The position numbers and the translations under genes are program-made. The notes under the pieces were generated by a model. That model was not told the origin of the DNA. It was given only the letters and a program-made list of their open reading frames with translations, and searched no databases. From Io17-Chloro-G2 sp034420695 (GTDB lineage Bacteria; Chloroflexota; Dehalococcoidia; Lucifugimonadales; UBA3495), in the NCBI GenBank assembly GCA_034420695.1, contig DAOULB010000011.1, positions 1 to 38,707 on the forward strand: 38,707 bases of DNA, written 5' to 3'. Position 1 is the stretch's first letter. Each line of letters begins with the position of its first letter. Positions 18,694 to 27,085 of this stretch are shown here, in pieces.

Positions 18694-21303
18694 TTAACCT
18701 GTGTCGGTTGGGATGTCTTGGGTTATTCCTTTCTCGGGAATCCAGAGTTGCCAGTCTTGGTCTCTGTCTTGTTCCACGAGCTGTCGGTCGGTAGCCGTGA
18801 TGGTTCCCTGGCCGGCCCGGACGTGGTACTTGATTCCGTCATCCCAAAAATAGTTGGCTATCGCTCCGTCGACTAGGTCGTTGGCTGCTGGCGAGTAGAT
18901 GGGGACCTTGGTTCCCAAGCGTATTACTCTCCATGTGCTTGATTTTCCGGGGGGTTGGGATGGTTCGTACCGGTTGCAGTTTCCTCCTCTGAGCCACTGG
19001 GCGAAGGAGGCGGCGTAGGGCGGGTGGATGGTCGTTGGGTGTGAGTTGTTGGGGTTGAGGCTTTCGAGGATCTTCTTGGCGTAGTGGTCAATGTCCTTGA
19101 AGAGAGCGTCCACGAGGCCCATTCCTCCGAAAATGTTGTCATAGACGACTATTGAGTTGTCGGAAGTGTGGAAGCCTTGTTCTGTCTCGATGAATACGTT
19201 GTCGACGAGGGTCCCTATGTCTTGGGCTACTATGCTCCCGTGGTATGCCAGGTATCTCCTGAGGGTCTCGGCCAGTTGGACGCGCGCTTGCCATGGAGGC
19301 CCGGAGGGTCCGGTGAACCAGGGTTCGTCGATTTTGATGTGGACCAGGGTGGTGGGAAAGGTGTATTGCTTTCTGGTTTTGCGGGGGTCACGGTCCTTCA
19401 ACTGGTGGTAGTGGTATTGCTTGGTCTTGTTGAGTATGTAGCCTTCGACTGACTTGGTGATGGAGGCCTGCAACTGGGTTATTGACCCGTTGGGGATTTC
19501 TCTTGTTGCGAGTTGATTTTCTCCGGCCTTCGGCAGTGTGGCCAGGGTCCTGGGTATTGGGGTGGTCCGGTCCCTTGACCTGCCGGCGTGGCTGACTTGT
19601 ATGGAAGGCCGGGTGAAGTCGTCTGGTTGGTGCCAAGAGTTGACGGTGTAGGACTGGCCCCGGTGGCGGTAAACGGCGCCGGGGTAGGCTTCCACTATTG
19701 CGGGAGATAGGTTTATTGAACCCAGGAGAGCCCTGGTTCCTTTTTCCTGGTGGTTGGTTCCTTCGTTGTAGATTTCCAGGCTGCCTTCTCCAGAGCTTCT
19801 CAGGCTGTGTGCCTGGTGGGGTGGTTTGGCGGTTGTTGGCTGGGCGTTGGCGAGCTGTGCGGGGGGGCGGCCGTGGGCGTATTTGAGGGCTTGGTCGAAG
19901 GTAGGGGGCCAGGTGGCTCCGGCCGGCGGAGCGTGGGTGTCCCTGTTGTTGCTCTCAAGTTCCAACTTGAGGCATTGGGCTTGGCGGAAGGTGATGTGCT
20001 GGTTGTCGAGGTAGAGGTGGGAGGGTTCTACGGAGTTGTCGTAGTAGTCCTTTAGTGCGTCTCCGAAGTCCGAGAATCTGTTGGCTGGAGCCAGGATGGC
20101 GAAAGTTGCCGGACGGGACCTGCCGACTCTGCCGAGTCTTTGGTGGAATTGCTTGCGGGACGGCGGCAGGTCCATTGTGAGGCCGTAGTTCAGGTCTGGC
20201 ATGTCTATTCCGAGTTCCAGTGCGTTGGTCGCCACCACGGCCCGTATTGTGTTGTTCCTCAGGCTGTTTTCTATGTCCCTTCTGTCTTGGGCCAGGTAAC
20301 CTGACCTGTATGGCAGGACTTGGGTGGGCCGGTCGGCTGCCTGGACGATGCGTTCGACGCCCTGACGAGAGTCGTGGAAAGCTATTACTTGGGCCTCTGG
20401 ATCGTTATCGATGATGGCCAGGATCATGTTTGCCATCTGGTATTCCCGGACCCCTTGGGACATGAGGGGAAGGTGGTGGAGGGTCCGGTGGTGCCTGGGG
20501 GAACCGTTGTTGTCTTGTTCCACAACTGCGAATGGTTGTCCGGTAAGGTTTTCCAGGTGTGTTTTGGGGTGAAGGATCGTTGCTGTGGCGGCGATGAACT
20601 GGGGCGGGCTGGGGTTGCCGGCGCTCAGGGATGCGGTGACGAGGCGCCTGAAGAGGTAGGCTGAGTTGCTGCCAAAGACGGACTCGTAGGTGTGGGCTTC
20701 GTCAATGATTATGATCTTCAGGTTGGCCAGGAAGTTGTGGATGGGGTGGTCCGTGGAACGGCGTAGGAGCCATGCGTGGCAGACGTCGGGAGTGAGGATC
20801 AGGACCCGGGCTTGGCTCAAGATTGGGTTTCTCCGGGGCATAGGCACGTCGCCGTCTATTTGGGCTATGGATGTGTCGGGTAGGCCGATTGTGGCCGCGG
20901 CCTGCTGCCAACGGCTGGTCTGGTCGTTGGCCAAGGCTTTGGTCGGGTAGAACACGGCTGCGGTTGAACCAGCGGCGCTGGTTATTGTCTTGAGGGTGTG
21001 AAGTTGGAAGATGAGGGACTTGCCTGATGCCGTTGGGGTGGCGACGGCAGTGTTTAGGCCTTGGTCCAATTTGTCGAGGGCTATGCTCTGGTGAAGCCAA
21101 AGGGTGTCGAACAGGGCCATTGGGCTTGCGATTTTCCAAACGGGGCTTTCTGAAATGGATGAGGGGACGGGAGCCCTCTTCTCCTCGGTGGGTGGTATTT
21201 CGATGGTTTCCACGGCAGCACAGGGTATGCACTGGGGCTTACCCTTTCTTGTGGTGCGGCCGAAGGTGGCGGGGTTGTCGCAGTAAGCGCATTGGAGTGG
21301 CAT
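18694..21303 (-). CDS. Superfamily 2 helicase, MrfA/YprA-like, with an N-terminal zinc finger
   Basis: An 869-residue DEAD/DEAH helicase. Residues 5-28 form a zinc finger (CAYC, then CIPC). Helicase motifs follow: ATPTASGKS (Walker A, 90-96), DEAH (201-204), ATATI, the motif V ALELGIDMPDL and QRLGRVGRS. After the helicase core the sequence aligns in outline with the MrfA/YprA (DUF1998) family, including YDNIFGGMGLVDALF, where that family has YDTYPGGIG. The cysteine cluster that normally follows in DUF1998 proteins is missing; only one Cys (NCNRY) remains. MrfA acts in mitomycin damage repair, and relatives occur in phage defence loci. It starts 15 bases after the macrodomain gene, so the two are co-expressed. 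Confidence 0.88.
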   Translation of the reverse strand: MPLQCAYCDNPATFGRTTRKGKPQCIPCAAVETIEIPPTEEKRAPVPSSISESPVWKIASPMALFDTLWLHQSIALDKLDQGLNTAVATPTASGKSLIFQLHTLKTITSAAGSTAAVFYPTKALANDQTSRWQQAAATIGLPDTSIAQIDGDVPMPRRNPILSQARVLILTPDVCHAWLLRRSTDHPIHNFLANLKIIIIDEAHTYESVFGSNSAYLFRRLVTASLSAGNPSPPQFIAATATILHPKTHLENLTGQPFAVVEQDNNGSPRHHRTLHHLPLMSQGVREYQMANMILAIIDNDPEAQVIAFHDSRQGVERIVQAADRPTQVLPYRSGYLAQDRRDIENSLRNNTIRAVVATNALELGIDMPDLNYGLTMDLPPSRKQFHQRLGRVGRSRPATFAILAPANRFSDFGDALKDYYDNSVEPSHLYLDNQHITFRQAQCLKLELESNNRDTHAPPAGATWPPTFDQALKYAHGRPPAQLANAQPTTAKPPHQAHSLRSSGEGSLEIYNEGTNHQEKGTRALLGSINLSPAIVEAYPGAVYRHRGQSYTVNSWHQPDDFTRPSIQVSHAGRSRDRTTPIPRTLATLPKAGENQLATREIPNGSITQLQASITKSVEGYILNKTKQYHYHQLKDRDPRKTRKQYTFPTTLVHIKIDEPWFTGPSGPPWQARVQLAETLRRYLAYHGSIVAQDIGTLVDNVFIETEQGFHTSDNSIVVYDNIFGGMGLVDALFKDIDHYAKKILESLNPNNSHPTTIHPPYAASFAQWLRGGNCNRYEPSQPPGKSSTWRVIRLGTKVPIYSPAANDLVDGAIANYFWDDGIKYHVRAGQGTITATDRQLVEQDRDQDWQLWIPEKGITQDIPTDTG

Positions 21304-21318
21304 CGGTTGGTGTGCTCC

Positions 21319-21789
21319 TTACGAACTGGCCGCTTGTTGCCTGGGCTCGTACATAGTGACCTCGATGTTGGCCAGTGGGGCCAGTTCCTCATGGACGATG
21401 GCCTTCACCTGGTCCCAGTCGAGACCTCCCAGGCCTGCTCCCAGGGCTGGGACTGCGATTGACTTGATGCCGAGGGCAGGCAGTTGTGCGGCCAGGGTTT
21501 TGAGGGCTGTCCTGATGTCCTCGAGGTTGCTCTTGTCCCGCCAATGGCGTTTGGTTGGGAAGTTGATTATGTACCGGGGGCCTGAAGGGGCGGGTTGGCG
21601 AAATATGAAGGGGTTTCCGGGTTGCAACTGGCCGGTCTCGCAGGCTAGGGCGTAAGCCTTGTAGTTAAGGGGATAGCGGTTCTTGAACTGGAGGGCCAAG
21701 CCGGCGCCCATTACTCCCACGCAGTTGACGGGGTTGACCAGCGCCTCGGCTTTGCTGGCGAAGATGTTGCCTGAGGTGTGGTTGATCAT
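21319..21789 (-). CDS. DarG-like macrodomain ADP-ribosylglycohydrolase, without its C-terminal domain
   Basis: A 156-residue macrodomain. ALVNPVNCVGVMGAGLALQF is the ADP-ribose-binding region and INFPTKRHWR contains Lys80, at the position of the catalytic Lys80 reported for Thermus DarG. ALGAGLGGLDW follows. DarG removes ADP-ribose that the DarT toxin places on DNA thymidines. Here only the macrodomain is present and no DarT (DUF4433) gene is seen, so it may protect against a foreign DarT or act on another ADP-ribosylated target. AAGGAGG lies eight bases upstream. It is directly followed by the helicase gene. Confidence 0.88.
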   Translation of the reverse strand: MINHTSGNIFASKAEALVNPVNCVGVMGAGLALQFKNRYPLNYKAYALACETGQLQPGNPFIFRQPAPSGPRYIINFPTKRHWRDKSNLEDIRTALKTLAAQLPALGIKSIAVPALGAGLGGLDWDQVKAIVHEELAPLANIEVTMYEPRQQAASS

Positions 21790-21823
21790 GGTCAGGTCCT
21801 CCTTGGAGGGGTGATTCGGAAGG

Positions 21824-22063
21824 TTACTCCCTCGCCAAAAGCAGGAGTAACCTCTTCAGGGAATCCATGAATCTGCACTTTGGGCAAGAATCCGGGATTC
21901 TTGCTTGGTCGGGGTTGTGGCCCTTTAGAAAATAGACATGTCCACATGATGGGAGGACCCGCGTGACAGGCTCCATTTCGGTGACCCAGGGCAATGGTTC
22001 GAGGTAGACCCGGTTGTCGTCCGGTGGAACCCTCATGTTGCGGTAGCCCTTCTGGAGCTTCAT
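21824..22063 (-). CDS. Small hypothetical protein with a Cys/His pair and CPKC
   Basis: A 79-residue protein. SCGHVYF and DSCPKC, about 19 residues apart, could bind one zinc ion, followed by a leucine-rich basic tail. It lies between the DsbA-like gene and the macrodomain gene with gaps of 72 and 34 bases. The start is uncertain (22063 or an internal ATG at 22036), since neither has a clear ribosome site. Function unknown. Confidence 0.5.
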   Translation of the reverse strand: MKLQKGYRNMRVPPDDNRVYLEPLPWVTEMEPVTRVLPSCGHVYFLKGHNPDQARIPDSCPKCRFMDSLKRLLLLLARE

Positions 22064-22135
22064 GGTGTTTGGGTCTTTGGGTCGGGTAGAGGGGGTTGTT
22101 GGTGGTGCAGACTGGCGGGTGGTCTTGGGTTGAGG

Positions 22136-22828
22136 CTATGGCAATGGTTGGGTCTGGGGCAACTCGGAAGTGTCAGGGGATTGGGAATTGACTGTGTGTT
22201 TGATCTGGTTGGTCAGGTCCTCGATGCTTGTCCATTCGATGGGTCTTTGGTTGATGAAGAGGGTTGGGGTTCCCCTGACCCCGAGGCTCCGTCCGTATTC
22301 CTTGTCCTGTTGGACGGTTCCCTCGTGAACTGCGTCGGTCAGGCATTTGTGAAACTCGGGTTGGTTCATTCCGAGGAGCCTTGCTGTTTCCTTCATGTTT
22401 GAGGTGGTCGGTCGTTTGTTGTTGGCCAGGTTGAAATACATCGAATCGTGGAACTGCTGGAATTGTCCTTGGTCGCGGGCGCACTCCGAGGCTTGGGCGG
22501 CCAGGTATGACTGGGGCCCCAGGACTGGGAAGTGGCGGAACTGGAATTTCAGGTGTCCTGGCTCTATGAATTCCTGGTGGATGGTTGGTAGGACGGCGAT
22601 TGCGAAACGGGCGCAATAGGGGCACTGGAAGTCCCCGAACTCGGTGAGGACCGGGGGGCCCTGGTGGGTTGACTTGGTGAAGGCTTTGTACCTGTACTCG
22701 GGGGCTTGGGCCCTTGTGGCGGTGTTGGGTGAATTGAGGGCAATTAGGGTTATGCCGGTGCCCAGCGTGATTGCTGCTGCTGCGGCCAGGAGGAGGATGG
22801 TGCGTTTTAGCTTGTGCCTGTTGGTCAT
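22136..22828 (-). CDS. Membrane-anchored DsbA-family thiol oxidoreductase
   Basis: A 230-residue protein. An N-terminal membrane helix (about residues 10-31) is followed by a thioredoxin fold with an inserted helical domain. FQCPYC has the catalytic Cys69 and Cys72, and RGTPTLFIN carries the cis-Pro loop. This is the DsbA/Thioredoxin_4 layout of extracytoplasmic disulfide oxidases in monoderm bacteria. Its ATG overlaps the stop of the upstream gene (ATGA), indicating translational coupling. The four-Cys pilin and lipoprotein domains encoded in the island are natural candidate substrates. This is inference from co-location and cysteine content. Confidence 0.9.
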   Translation of the reverse strand: MTNRHKLKRTILLLAAAAAITLGTGITLIALNSPNTATRAQAPEYRYKAFTKSTHQGPPVLTEFGDFQCPYCARFAIAVLPTIHQEFIEPGHLKFQFRHFPVLGPQSYLAAQASECARDQGQFQQFHDSMYFNLANNKRPTTSNMKETARLLGMNQPEFHKCLTDAVHEGTVQQDKEYGRSLGVRGTPTLFINQRPIEWTSIEDLTNQIKHTVNSQSPDTSELPQTQPLP

Positions 22829-23187
22829 TTTCTCTGGCTGGCTTCCTGCTTGAGGTTTGCTTCGTGCCTGAGGATCAGGTTGGCCATAAGGGCTTGGGCC
22901 GAGATGCTGAGGTTTCTCAGGAAAGCAATCATGAGGATGGTGTGCTCTGCCTGGTTCATGTACTTGAAGTCATCCCCTACGGTATCCATCTTGAACTTGT
23001 CGGCGAGGTCCATGATTGTCTTGGTGCCCATCTCGTCGAAGGGTATCGTGACGTGGAAGTCCTGGAGGATAGAGAGGAGCTTTGCTTCGATTTCCTGGAC
23101 TGCTTTGTTGTCGCTGTGGTGGCAGAGCTGGGCTGCCGGCCCGGCCCAGGACATTGACTCCGGTAACTGGCAGTTGCATTCCTGCAT
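22825..23187 (-). CDS. Hypothetical helical protein, translationally coupled to the DsbA-like gene
   Basis: A 120-residue protein with no recognised domain. The N-terminus has two Cys (QECNCQ), another Cys follows in AAQLCHHSD, and the rest is predicted helical (AEHTILMIAFLRNLSISAQA). The start at 23187 has GGGAGG five bases upstream and is preferred over an earlier frame start. Its last bases overlap the DsbA-like start. It is first in the minus-strand operon leaving the 23.2 kb divergent region. Confidence 0.65.
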   Translation of the reverse strand: MQECNCQLPESMSWAGPAAQLCHHSDNKAVQEIEAKLLSILQDFHVTIPFDEMGTKTIMDLADKFKMDTVGDDFKYMNQAEHTILMIAFLRNLSISAQALMANLILRHEANLKQEASQRK

Positions 23188-23276
23188 TTGGTCCTCCCTT
23201 TTGCCGGTCGGGTCTTTCAGTGATGTTAGCACTGGTGGGGAGGTCTTTGTGTTGTTGTGACGGACGGGCGTTTCTT

Positions 23277-23310
23277 TGCGGTAAAACGTTGGGGTCAGGT
23301 TTTGTCTATG
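23277..23310 (+). promoter_or_regulatory. Island promoter motif, copy 2
   Basis: TGCGGTAAAACGTTGG at 23277-23292 with TATG at 23307, 15 bases after the TTG, as in copies 1 and 3. It lies 48 bases before the ATG of the small lipoprotein gene. Confidence 0.5.
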
Positions 23311-23357
23311 CTGGTTATGGAAGGTCGTGATGCGCCTTCCTGAAGGAGGTAACTGGG

Positions 23358-23711
23358 ATGGACGGAGTTTTTCGCCAGGGGCTGGCTATTCTGGCTTTGG
23401 GGCTGATTTTTGTGGCTGTAGCGGGCTGCGAGTATTTGCCGGAGAGTTCCTCGGTGACCGACGGGGCAACGAACTTCCCGGGGGCTGGTATCGTGGTGAA
23501 CCGCGCGAAGTCTATTGACATGGCTTCTGATGATAACTTGGGGCGGATGTATGGGGTCAAAGAATCCGCTATTGAAACCAAGTACGACCGGTTGATCGAC
23601 AGCGCTCCTGACAATCAGAAGGGGAAGTACGAGCTGGAGAAAAAACACGCTTTGGAGGAATTGGAGCTGGCCTACCAGGAACGGCGGCGCCAGCTCTTGG
23701 CCTACGAATGA
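23358..23711 (+). CDS. Small lipoprotein
   Basis: A 117-residue protein with a signal peptide and lipobox VAGC (Cys24). The mature part is charged and helical, ending in a coiled-coil-like stretch KYELEKKHALEELELAYQER. AGGAGG lies seven bases upstream. It is alone on the plus strand, ends five bases from the stop of the convergent MNT-HEPN gene, and is driven by the second copy of the island promoter motif. Family not recognised. Confidence 0.75.
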   Translation: MDGVFRQGLAILALGLIFVAVAGCEYLPESSSVTDGATNFPGAGIVVNRAKSIDMASDDNLGRMYGVKESAIETKYDRLIDSAPDNQKGKYELEKKHALEELELAYQERRRQLLAYE

Positions 23712-23716
23712 CGGGG

Positions 23717-24508
23717 TTATCTTGTGTCGAGGTCTGCTGCCCTTTCGATTAAGGTGTGGATGTCCTGGGAAGTCAGTTCTCTGTAGTTTTCTTGGCTCGT
23801 CAACCTTGGGTGTGATCTTTCGTCTTGGTAGCGGGACCGGCCTCCATATTCTGAATAGATGGCTGGGTCTATGGAGAGGCGGAACTCAGTCAACTGGGGG
23901 TCGGTCCGTCGAAGGGTCCCGAGTAGGTCTCCGAGGTCGTGGGTTGGGGCGTATGTGCGCCCGTGGACTGCTATTAGTGCTTTCATGGCGTTTTCGAGGG
24001 CTTGTTGGGCTTGCTCTCCGACCGCTAAGTCGTCCTTTTCTAACTCTGCTGCTGTCTCGAACATGTCGAAGTAAACGTTGGCTCTGCGGAGCTTTGTGTC
24101 GTAGTCCTTCCAGTTCACTTGGTGTTCGTTTTCTTCGTCCGGGTATCTTGAACTGAATTCCTCTCGGTAGCTGCTCACCATGACTCCGTCTTTAAGGGCC
24201 CTGGTGACCAGGTGGTTGGCTAGGGTCCTTCCTTTTTGGAATTCTTCCTTGGTGTACCAGGACAGCTGGACCTCTATCGGCCTATTGAAAATGTCGGGTG
24301 TCTGGGCTTTTGCCCAGTTTTCTAGGGCTTCTTGTTGTTCCTTCGGGGGCAGGTCTGCGACTATGAGCATGATGTCGATGTCGGAGTCGTTTTCCAGGTA
24401 ATCCCCTCTGGCTCTGGACCCGAAAAGGATGGTGGCCAGGGGGTTGTGTTCCTCGTGGAACTTGCTTGCAAGTTGCAATGCCCTGTGGTCTGGTGGTGAG
24501 GTTGTCAC
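23717..24508 (-). CDS. Fused MNT nucleotidyltransferase-HEPN protein
   Basis: A 263-residue fusion. The N-terminal minimal nucleotidyltransferase has GSRARGD and DSDID (residues 30-45), the full GSxRxG...DxD site. The C-terminal HEPN domain (about 136-263) has the R-x5-H motif with Arg184 and His190 in RTYAPTHDL, the form found in HEPN RNases. In two-gene HEPN-MNT toxin-antitoxin systems, MNT adds AMP to the HEPN toxin; here both halves are one chain. The start is GTG at 24508 with a weak GGGGA. It is last in the five-gene operon from 28762 to 23717. Confidence 0.87.
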   Translation of the reverse strand: MTTSPPDHRALQLASKFHEEHNPLATILFGSRARGDYLENDSDIDIMLIVADLPPKEQQEALENWAKAQTPDIFNRPIEVQLSWYTKEEFQKGRTLANHLVTRALKDGVMVSSYREEFSSRYPDEENEHQVNWKDYDTKLRRANVYFDMFETAAELEKDDLAVGEQAQQALENAMKALIAVHGRTYAPTHDLGDLLGTLRRTDPQLTEFRLSIDPAIYSEYGGRSRYQDERSHPRLTSQENYRELTSQDIHTLIERAADLDTR

Positions 24509-24563
24509 TGTAGTTTTCCCCGTGGTGCTGTCTACGGGCTATTTTGGGGCTGTGGCACTTTCT

Positions 24564-25910
24564 TCACAAGTGGGCGAAGAGGGTGGGGTGAATCTCCTTT
24601 AGCTGGGTCAAGGCTTCCTTCATGGGGCCTCTTATGGCCTCGTGAGCCTGGGGCGAGGTCCTGAGCTTGAGGATGTGGTAGAGCTCCCTCAGGTTCATGG
24701 TAGCCAACACCTTCCGGTGGTGGGCGTGGGTGAGAATGTAGGGGGCGGCCAATGGGTGTTTCTCTTCGATGAACTTGTAGGTTTCTTCAGCGTGGGCAAT
24801 GGCCCGTTCGAAGTGGTCTTTGCAATCAGCTTGGTCTATCAGCGGTGGGAGGGTGTACCCGTGTTTCGGGTCCGGTGTTTTCGTCAGGGAGGTCTGGATC
24901 CTGTGGCGCTTGAACTCTCGATAGGCCCCGTAGTCCAGGGTGAACTCGAAGAGGTATGAGACGTTCTCGAACTCTCTGGGCGGTGTGTCGTGGCGGTCGA
25001 GGGCCTGTAGGGTCTTCTTGACGAGGTGGGCATTGTCTTCTTCCAGGAGTTCGCGGTAGTCCCTTGACGTGTGGCGGTAGGCCAGGGCTGCTCCTATCTT
25101 TGCTTCGGCCTCTGGATCGAATTCCAGTACTCTGGCGCCGGCGGAAGTGAGGTCGGGCTGTTTCTCGGTTGGGTTGTGGCGGCCTGCCAGTTTTTCCAAG
25201 TAGGGGGAATTGGCTGCGTACTTTATCAGGGTGGGGGTGACTGCGCGGGCCTTCTCGAGGAGGTCCTGGCCAATTTGTCTTTCCTCTTGGAGGGGCGCTG
25301 AAAGGAGCTTGGTTATGGCGTGTTCCATGGTCCGGGCGTTGGCGGTGATTCCCACGTTTGTGAGTGTGGATGCGGGCAATAGTGACCGGCAACTGTCGGT
25401 TGCTATGCGGCGGAGCCTGAGGGCGTAGGCTGTTTCGGCTTCCATTTCTGCTCTTGGGTTGACGTTCTTGAGGTGTTGGATGGTTGTCTGGACCAAGTGG
25501 TGGTAGCTGTCGAATAGCCGCTGGCAGGTCTTCTGGTAGCGAAGGGCGAGGTCTGGGTGGGGGTTTAGCTCCTCCGGCCGGTGGTACATGTTTCTTTCGA
25601 TGACTTGGTACCTGGACGACTTTTCGGTGTAGGAAGCCAACCGGTTGTCTTCTATGGTGTCGCAAGCCAGGCGGGAGATGTTTTCGACGGCCAGGTGGAG
25701 GACGGCATGCTCGGCTACTGATGCGTGGCCGTAGTCCAGGACGTACTTTTCGTGGAACTGGGCTGATTTCTCGACGCTGACGTGCTGGGCGATCTCGTCG
25801 AATGGGTCCGGGGACCGGGAAGTCATGGCGAAGACGACGGCTATTTGCTCTTCCGTCAGGTCGGGGTTATCGAGGGGATAGATGCGGCGCTGGGGCGGGG
25901 CGGTTGTCAT
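24564..25910 (-). CDS. thyX: Tandem ThyX-like flavin-dependent thymidylate synthase
   Basis: A 448-residue protein with two ThyX-like halves. The first has DYGHASVAEHA, ENISRLACDTIEDNRLASYT and LLPASTLTNVGITANAR; the usual RHR of the ThyX motif is changed to DNR (88-90). The second has FTLDYGAYREFKRHRIQTSL, keeping RHR (335-337), and NLRELYHILKLR. ThyX methylates dUMP to dTMP using methylene-folate and FAD. Single-domain ThyX has about 210-250 residues, so this is a two-domain form in which the halves may have divided the binding roles. Activity is uncertain. The start at 25910 has AAGGAG upstream, 19 bases after the dCTP deaminase gene. Confidence 0.85.
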   Translation of the reverse strand: MTTAPPQRRIYPLDNPDLTEEQIAVVFAMTSRSPDPFDEIAQHVSVEKSAQFHEKYVLDYGHASVAEHAVLHLAVENISRLACDTIEDNRLASYTEKSSRYQVIERNMYHRPEELNPHPDLALRYQKTCQRLFDSYHHLVQTTIQHLKNVNPRAEMEAETAYALRLRRIATDSCRSLLPASTLTNVGITANARTMEHAITKLLSAPLQEERQIGQDLLEKARAVTPTLIKYAANSPYLEKLAGRHNPTEKQPDLTSAGARVLEFDPEAEAKIGAALAYRHTSRDYRELLEEDNAHLVKKTLQALDRHDTPPREFENVSYLFEFTLDYGAYREFKRHRIQTSLTKTPDPKHGYTLPPLIDQADCKDHFERAIAHAEETYKFIEEKHPLAAPYILTHAHHRKVLATMNLRELYHILKLRTSPQAHEAIRGPMKEALTQLKEIHPTLFAHL

Positions 25911-25929
25911 TGGGCGCTCCTTGAGGTTT

Positions 25930-27060
25930 TTAATTTTCTGCAAAGTGCTTGCTTAGGAGTCTTCCATCGGCGTGATAGGAAGACTGGGTGTGGACTCCGT
26001 ACTGGCGGTCCGGGGGTTCCTGGAGTTTCTGATAGGTCAAGGTGGCGACCTTTTGCCCTGGAGAGACGACGAAGGGGACATCGTGGGCCCTTATTTCCAT
26101 GGCTGGCCGGATTCCGGGCAAGAGGAGGTGTTTTGTGTACCCGAAGCCCGGGTCAAAAAACCCGGCGTAGTGGGCCCTGAGTTCACCGGTGGACGTTTCG
26201 TAGGCCGTCAGCTCGGCGGCGTGGGTATGGGGGACTGTTACTGGTTCTGCGGCCATGGCGAGGTAGAAGTCTTCGGGCTGCAGGATGAGGGACCCGTTCT
26301 GTTCCGCCATTGCCGGTTCCCAATAGTCCTTGGGGTTGTGTGCCGCGGTCTTGGTGAGGTCGAGGAGGGCGCTGTTCTTTTTTGCCTTATAACCGACGGG
26401 AGTACCCGGGCCTTGGAGGCAGATGCTGAGGGATATCGTGTTTTCCTCGGTCGGGGCGGGGTTGTACTGCCCGAGGCCTATTGGTGGGTAGATGATCGGG
26501 GTGGCTTGGTGAATGGTAGCTATGTCGCCCCGCGGGCATGCAGGGTCTCCGCTTGTCAAACGTAGTTGGTTGAGGGATAGGTGAGTGCGTACCTTGATTG
26601 TGAATGACCTTGAAAAGAGCTCCAGGTAGAGTTTGCCTTGGTATCCGGGATTGATGATGTCGAATGAATCTGACTGGTCGGTGATTACCCTTGTGAATAT
26701 GTCTGCCCGTCCGGTTGAGCTTTTGGGGTTGGTCCTGCCGGAGATGTCTTCGGGGAGGTCCACATGTTCCAGGAGGGGGATTAAGTAGGACCGGTTTCTT
26801 TCCAGGATGGCGCCGTCCCGGAGGTCGATTGTGCCGATGGAGAATTCTCTGAGGGACTGGTCTACTGTGGTGTCGTGGGGGAGGAAGCTGGCCTGCAGGA
26901 TGTGTGCCGTTTCCCCCAACCGGAGGTCAAGGGCCGCCGGCTGGTAGTGTTCTTTGGGGATTGTGTAGTCGCTTTGTATGATGCCTTGGGCCGTCGCCTT
27001 TTCCAACTGGTGGTCTGGAAGTATCCCTTGGGGTTGGGCTGGTTGGGTGGCCGTTTGCAT
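25930..27060 (-). CDS. dcd: 2'-deoxycytidine 5'-triphosphate deaminase (DCD family)
   Basis: A 376-residue member of the long DCD family. NPKSSTGRAD (111-120) matches the SSxxR nucleotide-binding motif, and INPGYQGKLYLEL (from residue 136, Glu147) the catalytic Glu region of dCTP deaminases. A second, related half follows (HYAGFFDPGFGY and SPGQKVATLTYQKL). dCTP deamination gives dUTP, the source of dUMP for thymidylate synthesis by the ThyX-like protein encoded next. In other bacteria dCTP deaminases also deplete nucleotides during phage infection. Gaps to the neighbours are 25 and 19 bases, so it belongs to the five-gene operon. Confidence 0.88.
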   Translation of the reverse strand: MQTATQPAQPQGILPDHQLEKATAQGIIQSDYTIPKEHYQPAALDLRLGETAHILQASFLPHDTTVDQSLREFSIGTIDLRDGAILERNRSYLIPLLEHVDLPEDISGRTNPKSSTGRADIFTRVITDQSDSFDIINPGYQGKLYLELFSRSFTIKVRTHLSLNQLRLTSGDPACPRGDIATIHQATPIIYPPIGLGQYNPAPTEENTISLSICLQGPGTPVGYKAKKNSALLDLTKTAAHNPKDYWEPAMAEQNGSLILQPEDFYLAMAAEPVTVPHTHAAELTAYETSTGELRAHYAGFFDPGFGYTKHLLLPGIRPAMEIRAHDVPFVVSPGQKVATLTYQKLQEPPDRQYGVHTQSSYHADGRLLSKHFAEN

Positions 27061-27085
27061 TTCTTTTTGGTCCTTCTGTTGGTGG

